From Deltaproteobacteria bacterium (lineage in GTDB: Bacteria > Desulfobacterota > Desulfobacteria > Desulfobacterales > SURF-15), in contig JAFDFZ010000047.1 in assembly GCA_019309565.1 (NCBI GenBank), forward strand, positions 1-45,104: 45,104 bases of DNA, read 5' to 3'. Of the stretch, positions 37,782-45,104 are shown piece after piece (the stretch's first letter is position 1; each line of letters opens with the position of its first letter). The position numbers were made by a program, and so were the translations under genes. The notes under the pieces are model-generated. The model was not told where the DNA came from. It was given only the letters and a program-made list of their open reading frames with translations, and ran no database searches.

Positions 37782-39340
37782 AGATCCTTCAGGCTGAAGC
37801 CTCCTGTAAGGGCCGACTTGAATTCGGCAGCGTTTTTTAAACAGCCCATCACAGAGCATATCTGCTGGTTTATGCGACTGCTTGGGCTTGTCCACCAAGA
37901 CCTTCCCACCCTGCCAGTACCAACAGGCACCGCTACCCTCCATTATGTCCCTTAACACTCGCTTGAGTATTGGAAGATACCCGTCATCAGGGTCTTCAAA
38001 GATATCCCGCAACCGTGACTCGGTCTGCGCGCTTATCTTCTCTGCTTCATTGGGCGGGAGATAATACCGGCAGGCCTTAACCCGCAAGAGTGTTTCAGTG
38101 AACGGCTGTGGGGTATGAGGTACGGCCATCGCAACATTGACGTCCGAAATCGTCCTGGCCGCTTCTCGTGCGACCTTGATCTCACCTTCGTCTTCGCACA
38201 GCGCATAAACGAGTGTTCCCTCGAAACTGCTTTTCGGCTTGGTCCGATTCTCCTGCCACTCGGCACGGATTTCCTTCCATAGCGCCTGCCCAAGATCCTT
38301 TGCCCGCACAAAACGCATGCGGAATCGCTTGTCTTCCCCGAAAGGCAGGTTGTAACTTTTCGCCTCCAGGAAGTTCAGATTCAGCTTTCCGCCAACTTCT
38401 TCCAAAAAGGCTGCCACGGTATCTTTTGGGTGCAGTCTTGTGTTGGACACATATCGCTCGATCAAATCATAAGGATCTTCTCCCGTGCTTGCCGCCAGTT
38501 CATAGGTCTTTGATTGCTGCCGGAAAAACACAGCGCCTTTCTTGACCAGGTCTTTCAAATAGGCCTCAACCTGTTTTTTCTCGGCTTTACTCAAACAGTA
38601 CAGGCCGAACCGGATATTTTCCTAAGTATGGGGATGAGGTTGCCGGCCCGCGCCTGGAATTCCACACCTCCCATCATTTCCTTGAAAGCATCGCGGAATT
38701 TGTCGAGTACGTCCGAGTCATAATCCTTGAGCCCAGAGCGCAGTTGATCTACGGTGAGACCTGGCGCGACCGCCCCAAGCGCCTTGCCAAAGTCCTCATA
38801 GAAGTTGCGGATGCCGCCCTTTTCTCCCTTTTGCTCCCACTCGGCCAATTGGCGCTCGGCTTCGTCGAATTCAGTGTCAACCCCGGTGTCCAAGCCTTTG
38901 GCCTCACAGGCCTCGAAAACCGCCTTCATAACCACGTCTTCGAAGTGCCGGCCCGAATGGTAGTCGCAGATCGCGACCAGATACTGTCCATCTTTTCGAA
39001 TGTTCTTGAGCAGCTTGGCCTTGTCAGGATCAAGCTTGGCATAATTTTCATAAAATCCGGCGATTTCCGGATCACCACTGGAACGGCTCAGAAAATTTGC
39101 CGTCATCAGGCACAGGTGCGACTTACCGGTTCCATAAGACCCGCTAAGCATATAAAACTTCTTGTCGTTGGGTTGGTAGAGACCTCGACAAATGCGCTCG
39201 AAGGCCTGGCGATGCGCCTTGGTCGGGCGATACATTGCCATGCGGTCGGCGTTTTCCTGGGCCGCCTCAAAGGCACTCTTCAGCTCCACGAAGTTCGCGT
39301 AGCCGGATTTCAGTTTGACCACATCAGCTATTTTCGCCAT
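37770..39340 (-). pseudogene. brxC: BrxC/PglY-like P-loop ATPase, deleted and frameshifted
   Basis: Two frames. 38591-39340 encodes the N-terminal 249 residues with Walker A GSYGTGKSHL and a MYRPTKAHRQAFERIC block typical of BREX P-loop proteins. It then runs into a frame change at about 38610-38625 and stops. 37770 to about 38621 encodes a later part (ENIRFGLYCLSKAEKKQ, then KKGAVFFRQQ) and ends inside a repeat arm with EGSVKL. Intact members are about 1,200 residues, so several hundred residues in the middle and the C-terminus are lost. The protein cannot be functional. BrxC is an essential ATPase of BREX. The type of BREX is uncertain. Confidence 0.65.
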
Positions 39341-39394
39341 GTTGCTCTCACTCCATCATTTTTTCCGCTCGTAATGAGTTTGCTGTCATATTTA

Positions 39395-39446
39395 GCGCTC
39401 AAAAATACGAGCGATTACGTGCGCGCTCGAAAGACGTATGAGCGCG
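39395..39446. promoter_or_regulatory. Clustered GCGCTC/GAGCGC half-sites upstream of brxC
   Basis: GCGCTC at 39395-39400, GAGCG at 39409-39413, and the inverted pair CGCGCTC (39422-39428)/GAGCGCG (39440-39446) lie 55-106 bases upstream of the brxC start. The spacing suggests a binding site for a regulator of the island. Confidence 0.35.
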
Positions 39447-39470
39447 TATGTTACACTCCTGCTCCTGCCA

Positions 39471-39499
39471 AAATAAGGCGGAATGAAGCCGCCTTATTT
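39471..39499. terminator. Bidirectional terminator-like hairpin
   Basis: AAATAAGGCGG (39471-39481) and CCGCCTTATTT (39489-39499) form an 11-bp perfect stem with a 7-base loop and A/T-rich flanks. It separates fic from brxC and may terminate in either direction. Confidence 0.6.
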
Positions 39500-39579
39500 C
39501 CGCCCTATTTCTCTTTGCCAAGTTGGCGAATAAGCTGAAGGTACATCCGCCTATTCCAGCTTGCCCCGCCGAATTACCA

Positions 39580-39643
39580 TTGTGGCTCACGAAATAACCG
39601 CAAGGGTTGTTGTGGTTCGTCATTTTAGGTTTGTGAGCCACAA
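39580..39643. repeat. 11-bp inverted repeat with 42-base centre
   Basis: TTGTGGCTCAC (39580-39590) and GTGAGCCACAA (39633-39643) are perfect complements. The centre contains GGTTGTTGTGGTTCG. It may be a short mobile element or a regulatory structure; no duplication is visible at the ends. The rest of the 39341-39669 gap holds the hairpin and half-sites listed separately. Confidence 0.45.
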
Positions 39644-39669
39644 ATTGGTTTGTAACTAGTACATGAACT

Positions 39670-40812
39670 TCAAAATGCATCGTGCCCCTCCGCGATATTC
39701 AGCAGCCTGGGGAAGGCGAGGATTGCGGCGCGTCGGCCGCTGCCGGGCCGGATCTCCCGGAGGATGCCTTCGGTCTTGAGAATATTGAGTATCCGCTGGG
39801 CGGTGGGTTTGGGGATGTTGGCCGAGCGAACAAAATCAGAACTCCTGAAGATCGGTCGCTCGAAAACTCAGTCCAAGGCATGAATAGCGTACCGGGAATG
39901 GGTCAGATCGGCGAAACGAGTCTTCATCCGGTTGTAGAGTTCAAGGATTGACCGAGTTTTGGTGAGATTTTCTTCGGCCTGGACCTTAACGACATTCAGG
40001 AAAAAGGCACACCAGCCTGACCAGTCGTCATCGCGGGAGACAGCCAGCAAGCGCTCGTAGTATTCACCCCGATGGCTTTCCAGGTAAGCGCTAATATAGA
40101 ACATGGGCTGCTTGATGAGTCCGGCCTGATACAGAAAAAGCGGAATCAGCATCCTACCCAGGCGGCCATTTCCATCCAGAAAAGGATGAAGAGCCTCGAA
40201 TTCCGCATGAAGCAGGGCCAGTTGAATCAGCCGGTCAGGCGCGTCTTCGTGGATATATTTTTCCCAGCGGGACATGGCTTCCGGCAACTTTTCTGCAGCA
40301 ATCGGCACAAATTTCGCTTCTTCAATGGAACATCCTTTTGGTCCGATCCAGTTCGAAATTTTGCGATACCGGCCTGGAGACTTGCCGTGCCCGCGCACAC
40401 TGTTGAGCAAAATTTTGTGGGATTCCAAAATGATACGCTGGCACAGGGGCAGCTCTTTCAACATCTCGGTAGCTGTCCACATCGCCTTGCGGTAATTAAG
40501 GATTTCCCAAATGTCGACCTCCACAGAAGAAGTCGGTTCACCCATAGCGCCCCGGGCCTCATACTCCAGGACTTCTCCCATAGTGGCCTGAGTGCCTTCG
40601 ATGCGCGAGGACAGTACCGCCTCCTGAGTGGTGAGCGGACTCAACAGCACATGGGCGTTGGGAATGGCGGCCAACATGCCGTCATAACGAGCTACTGCCG
40701 CATTGGCCGGTCCAATCAGCGGCACCAGTCGTAGCCAGTCCAGATTCCCGGGTGGAAACCTGCCTTCGTTGTAATGCACGGGTCCACTTATCTTAATTCG
40801 TCCCTTATTCAT
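39670..40812 (-). pseudogene. Fic-family protein with an in-frame stop
   Basis: The open part (39868-40812, 314 residues) has the full Fic core: inhibitory-type motif SSRIEG near residue 67 and catalytic HPFLDGNGRLGR. The frame continues past a TGA (39868-39870) where a Trp codon (TGG) would fit, into a winged-helix tail (RPIFRSSDFVRSANI, then PTAQRILNILKTEGILRE) and stops at 39670-39672. The TGA probably comes from TGG to TGA. Fic enzymes usually attach AMP to target proteins. The truncated product keeps the catalytic domain but loses the DNA-binding tail, so residual activity is possible. Confidence 0.7.
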
Positions 40813-41201
40813 TATTCATCCCCTGTGGGATTAAAAATTGCGAATTACGAATTTTCTCTTTTAATGTTTTTGTTATGGAGCCAAGTAGCTTCAACAGCTC
40901 ATCACAATCATGGACGATTGAGGAAAAAGCTGTCTCTTCGATCAATTCACTATCGTGCAACAGCCTTAACCAATAGTGTGTCTAGCGAGCTTCTTTATAG
41001 GCAATTGTCATTTTGGCAGCAAAGTCTTTTTCAGACTACCCCGCCGACGGTCTCCTCAACATTGGCCCCGATGGATGTGCTGGATCGCAAAATTTGCTTT
41101 GATAAAATATATTCCTTCTTTTCATCACACAGCCAACGATACAGCTTCACTATGCGTAGTGCAAATGCATAACTCTTTTCCTGAACAACATTCTTTTTCA
41201 T
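40805..41201 (-). pseudogene. Four-helix-bundle (23S rRNA intervening-sequence type) protein, disrupted
   Basis: Starts MKKNVVQEKSYAFALR at ATG 41201 and follows the family (KQILRSSTSIGANVEETVGG, then SEKDFAAKMTIAYKEA, then THYWLRLLHDSEL). A one-base shift near 41040 and a TAG at about 40984 break the frame; the second stop falls where EARETHYW would be expected. It ends in IRNSQFLIPQGMNNE, made by the short AATTACGAATT-type repeat. Function of the family is unknown; it is common as a passenger in defence loci. Start and stop overlap pglX and fic. Confidence 0.6.
40836..40853. repeat. AATTACGAATT-type repeat, copy in four-helix-bundle gene
   Basis: AATTGCGAATTACGAATT, an 18-bp element of the dispersed family. 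It encodes the IRNSQF part at the end of the four-helix-bundle pseudogene. Confidence 0.6.
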
Positions 41202-41218
41202 TCGTAATTCGTAATTCC
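41199..41218. repeat. AATTACGAATT-type repeat at the pglX stop
   Basis: CATTCGTAATTCGTAATTCC on the plus strand. On the minus strand it encodes the last residues and stop of pglX and the ATG of the four-helix-bundle gene (ATGA overlap). Confidence 0.65.
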
Positions 41219-42849
41219 TAATTTACAGATTCGATCATACTCCTCCAGGCACTTGCGTTTGGACATGAACTCGCCAAAGGCCTTTTCTTCCTTCTTTTTC
41301 AGCACCGGGAAGGTGTCGAGGATGTAAGCAAAATCATCGCGGGAAAGGCCGTAGAGATGGGCCACGTAGGCGTCGATCTCAGCACGCAATTGAGCCCGGT
41401 CGCCAATGTCCCTCCGGTCGGGAAGGCGATCATGCACACCGCAGTGCGGCCCCCACTCGGGAGTCAGGTTTCTGGCTTCGTCCCGTAGACGACGGCGGAT
41501 CTCCTGCTCGTAGGCCGGGCCGTAGTTGTCGATGGGTGCGGACGGCGGATACCAGAATTCGGGGGATTGCCAGTCGCTCGAAAAAATGTTCTCCCAAAGC
41601 TTCTTAAATTCATCCTTTACACAAATAAGCCTCATGGATTTGGCTATAACAACAGGAAATGATTTCAGAATAGCACTTTCCGTCTCTCGCGGGACAGGAA
41701 TCGTCTTCATGTAGAAGAAATTCATATGATTCGTAATCTTCTGACGAATCACAAAATCGGCACAAAATGATCCTAGAAAAGTAGCTAACCATATTCCTTC
41801 TAAATCATTCGGACCGTTTGACCCTTTGCCTGTGTCTTTCGGAATTACTGTTGGTAATGTATTCCCTATCCAGTATGGAGGAACTATCGACGCAATCAAC
41901 GTTCTTTCATTAGTGCTCGCAGCGACATCCCGAAACCCCACCCGATAATGCCTGCCCTCCCAGGCATTCTCCCCAAGCGCCTCTTCTACCTCATCCCTGT
42001 CCAGCCAATAGCGCGGTTGCTCAAAGGCACTATCAAAAAGCCATATCATTTTGCCTTCATAGAGCAGGCAATCTGTCGGTGTTGTCTTGAATAAATGACT
42101 ATCATTGGTCATATGAAGCTCACTCCTGAACTTCACATTCCAGGTATCCTCCAGCTTTTCCCCCAGCAGCGGCCAGTCGCCGTAAATCTTGGCGGTGACA
42201 TCAATATCCTGCTGGCTCTTGAATTCCATTACACTCAGCGTATCAGGCGAAAACTTCTTGACCTGCTTTACGCTGATCTTCAGCGCGTTGGCATCAATCG
42301 CCGGCAGCCGTTCAGGGTCGTGCTCCATGAAGGCGCACTTGAACCGGTCGGTCTTTCCGCCTTTTTGGGTTCCAAACAGGACAAACTTGAAGCTACGATG
42401 GATATTGAAGACGGCTCGGCGGTTCTCAAAGCCGTAAAGAAACTCAATCCGGCTCTGGTTGAAGAACATCTCCCGCAGGGGTTGGCAGCCCTGGTCGGTG
42501 TAAATGCCGCTGGGTACCACGATCCCCATGCGACCACCGTCAGCCAGCACGGTGAAGAACTGTTCCAGGAAGAGCTTGAACGTGTTGATATCACCCTTGC
42601 CCAGGGCAGTGTAGCTCAAAGGCTCCTTGAAGTAAGTGCTCTGTTTGGCGAATCCATCGCAGTATTCCTTCCACCTCTTTGCAATCGCCGGATTGTCGGC
42701 CATCAGCTTTTTGGAAACGCGGTTCGCTTCCTGCTTCTTATAGGATCGGAATTTAGGATCATAGGCCGAGAAAAATTCCTGCGAGTTGGGTTTGACAATA
42801 TCCCACGGCGGATTTCCGACGGTGGTGGAGAAGCCGCAATTCAATTGAG

Positions 42850-42868
42850 AATTACGAATTACGAATGA
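42850..42868. repeat. AATTACGAATT-type repeat inside pglX
   Basis: GAATTACGAATTACGAATG inserted in frame just before the NPPW motif region; it encodes the peptide FVIRNSQL in pglX. Confidence 0.6.
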
Positions 42869-44658
42869 GGAATTTTCGGAGCCGAAAACGTCTGGAAATT
42901 CCAGGGGCCAGTGGAAAAAACGGTGCCGTTCCGTAAACGATTCGACCTTGTCCAGAATTTCAGGAAGATCCGATAGTAATGGATTGTCTACAGGTTGCTG
43001 TTTCGCCAGATTGTAAAACAGCGTGTTGTAATCAACCGGCTGAATGGTCGAATCCATCAAGTAGGCGGTATACAAGTCGGCCAGGGGTTTTAGTGCCGAT
43101 ATCTTTTTTTCTGCCTGCTTCAAAACAGCCTTTTGCCCGTCGGTATCGTCTTCGTCCATCGTGTTGATGGATTGAATGTCCTGCCCTGCTTCACCAAGCA
43201 CCTCTGCATATTCCTAAAACTCCGGAAACAGATCGCCGGTTTGGGAGTCCTTTCTTTTTCCGCCCTTTTTGCGCTTGGGAATGGATGCAAGCTGAGTCAG
43301 CGACCGGATACCGATCAGGCTGTTACCGCAGCGCAGGTGGTGATCAAGGAAGGTCAATCTGTGATCGCCGGCGAAACAGTTGAGCCAGAGCGAGAGCTTG
43401 GCCAGATTCACAGCCAGCGGTTTGAGATCAACTCCGTACAGACAATTTCGGGTAATGCGCCGCCGCCAATCATTGGGGCAGCTTGTTACCGAAACCGTCA
43501 TCCCCTTGACATAAGGCACTTCCTCGAGCAGAGCGACGACCAGCCCAGCCATCTGGTTGGCCGCATCTACTAGAAAATGACCACTGCCCATGGCCGGATC
43601 ACAGACCTTGAAGTTTAGAACTTCTTCCTCGGCGAAACGCTCGACAAGGGCAGCGGCAGATTGTGCTGCACCGCGCCGTGCTCCGGTATCATATCCCTTG
43701 CGAGCCTGCTCCAAAAACTCGTCAAAACGGCCACGATATTCACGCGCAAAGGTCTCTCGAAGCGGCTGAATGATTGTCTTTTCATTGAGAAAACGAACCA
43801 GTGATTCCGGGGTGTAGTAGGAGCCGGTCTGTTTACGTTCCAAAGCGGATTCACCGAAATAGACCTCGCCCTTCTTGATCAGCGTGTCGCCGGCCCGTTT
43901 CTGGATCTGAGAGGCCAATAAGTATTCAACCCCATTCTTGGTGCGGCGGCGGATGCGGTCGGCATCGGCAAGCTGGACCGTGTATTCCAGGATGGTCTCG
44001 TAGAGTTCACCCAGATGGCGGACTTCCAGGTCCTCGTAGGGTATTGGGTATTCGTTATTCGGTTCGTTATCGTAGGGCTCCACGAACGCAAGCAAGTAAA
44101 GCGCCCGGGAGAGGAAATCGTTGCGCAGTTGATGTTGACCCAGGAATTTTTCTTCTTCATCATCGAACAGGCCGCCGTTATAACCCATGATGCCGTATTC
44201 CCGATCACCATCGTTTACTGCGTTGATCAAGCCTTTCAGGTGCTTCCAAAGATCGTACTGATCCGTGTCTCGGCGGGTGCCCCAGCGGAACATACGGGCC
44301 TCCTGGCAGAGGGCTTGAATGGAGTGCTGTCGATAAAGCTCGACTTTCTCGGGGTCGGACGGCAGCAGCATCCGGGCCTCGGCATAAAAGAGAAACAGGC
44401 AACGGTAAATGAGCTTAACAGCGCTCTCGAATATTTCGGCTCTCTCTTTATCAGTGTATTCTTCGCCGCTTTTCTTCGTGTCAAAAATGAAACCATTGCA
44501 GATGTACTGCAGCACCTCATCCACCTGGGCAAGGAACGGTTTCTTAACCTTTTCTTCAAGGTCCTGTTCAGATTTTTCCCTGTCATGGTCTAACCGGCAC
44601 TTGTAAATGCCTGAAACCTGATCTTGCCCAGCGTCTTTGTCCTGTTCCTCTGGTTCTA

Positions 44659-44719
44659 CTGCCTGCGCCGGCCCGCCTGCTGCGCTACACCCAGCGAGGG
44701 CAGGGGCTTCGGCAGGCAG
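44659..44719. repeat. GC-rich palindromic insertion in pglX
   Basis: Bounded by the perfect inverted repeat CTGCCTGC (44659-44666) and GCAGGCAG (44712-44719). It translates to a low-complexity Ala/Gly/Pro stretch (APALAGCSAAGGPAQA) within an otherwise acidic region, as an inserted repeat would. Confidence 0.5.
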
Positions 44720-45104
44720 GTCCGCAACGAAGGAATCCCTATGGAAAAATCGCTCAAAGAGTCCGTATTCCGCCTCGTCGTTATTCTCGAGGGTCTGCGC
44801 CAATGGCAGTTCCACGAAGTCTTCATAGGGGCGTGAACTCTTGGTGGAGTAAAGCCTCCAGCGGGTACCGTCGGTCAGGATACCCCAGTTGAGTTTGCGC
44901 TTCCGCAACCGGGCAATGAGTTTGGCAGAATAGAAACGCCCAATAGCAGTATTGTCAATATCCTCTCCTGGTGCCACGAGGTAAAGTACTGTAATGCAGT
45001 TAGAAAAGCCCCAATCCTCATAAAGAGGGTAAACGTTTGGTGCGTCGGGACTGGTGGGCGAAACGAACTCAAGGTAACTCAATGCCTGTTTCAAAAAGCT
45101 TTCC

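Larger units (their letters stand above)
41198..45104 (-). pseudogene. pglX: PglX-like adenine methyltransferase, interrupted and cut by the window edge
   Basis: A large Eco57I/PglX-type DNA methyltransferase. The frame is open to the window end (45104), so the N-terminus is missing here. Segment 43214-45104 has an N-terminal domain (LYEDWGFSNCITVLYL) and motif I DPAMGSGHFLVDA. A single in-frame TAG at 43214-43216 interrupts the gene between LFPEF and EYAEVLG; the frame then continues to 41198 with motif IV VGNPPWDIVKP and a C-terminal domain ending in KLGITNYE, encoded by a short repeat. Two insertions are visible: a 61-bp GC-rich palindrome (44659-44719) and the FVIRNSQL peptide at about 42850. 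PglX modifies self DNA in BREX. Without pglZ in view, I cannot type the system. Confidence 0.65.

Noticed and set aside
39399..39680. 93-residue minus-strand ORF between fic and brxC
   Set aside because: It covers a hairpin and inverted repeats, has no clear start signal and no family similarity.
39868..39870. TGA in the Fic gene as a second selenocysteine codon
   Set aside because: The position fits Trp, not Cys, and no obvious SECIS-like hairpin was noticed.
40984..43216. Recurrent TAG codons as pyrrolysine or stop reassignment
   Set aside because: They occur beside frameshifts and a TGA in a decaying island, and other genes in the window end at TAG normally (for example 12467-12469), so nonsense mutation is simpler.

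Overview
The window looks like the chromosome of a strictly anaerobic, probably sulfate-reducing or syntrophic member of the Desulfobacterota (Desulfobacterales-like). The inference rests on gene content: two sets of 2-oxoacid:ferredoxin oxidoreductase genes, several heterodisulfide-reductase (Hdr)-like flavin/iron-sulfur proteins, an HdrA read through a selenocysteine UGA, and a selB gene next to it. I could not run any database search.

Layout. 213-3757 (minus): an SbcCD/YhaNO-like SMC-type ATPase and its metallophosphoesterase. 4030-6182 (minus): a helicase/S24-peptidase remnant, a DUF1848-type protein and a small conserved protein. 6458-22461 (plus): the metabolic core, namely korDABC, then korD-korA-korBC (beta and gamma fused), a GltD/NfnL-HdrA fusion flavoprotein, a stand-alone MvhD, an HdrC-HdrB (HdrD-like) fusion, a soluble GAF sensor kinase with a receiver-only regulator, and a selenocysteine HdrA carrying fused MvhD and zinc-ribbon domains. 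22485-24586 (minus): selB plus a 56-residue membrane protein that conventional ORF cut-offs miss. 24876-25031: tRNA-His(GTG) and tRNA-Arg(TCG). 25347-28724: M50 protease, RRM protein, parvulin isomerase, cold-shock protein and a small unknown protein. 29052-33043: IclR regulator and a carbohydrate-type ABC importer without its ATPase; the second permease gene carries a frameshift. 33337-35130: a 597-residue protein I do not recognise. 35205-45104 (minus): a decaying BREX-like phage-defence island (pglX, four-helix-bundle gene, fic, brxC, brxL, and a winged-helix remnant) in which nearly every gene except brxL is broken.

How the core may work together. The Kor enzymes would oxidise 2-oxoacids and reduce ferredoxin. 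The Hdr-like proteins have the parts of flavin-based electron-bifurcating or confurcating complexes: HdrA FAD modules, MvhD adaptors, CCG-domain HdrB/HdrC, and an NADPH-site GltD module. The locus could therefore couple ferredoxin, NAD(P)H and a disulfide or other acceptor. The kinase and receiver gene inside the cluster suggest dedicated regulation. The selenocysteine in HdrA depends on SelB, whose gene is convergent and 23 bases away.

Repeats. Three copies of a MITE-like element (97-193 bp, termini CCCCGTAGTTG/CAACAACGGGG, flanked by 4-bp direct duplications TTGA or TTTA) lie at 15803, 26078 and 28224. A second short repeat (AATTACGAATTACGAATT type) sits at gene ends in the defence island and supplies stop and start codons there.
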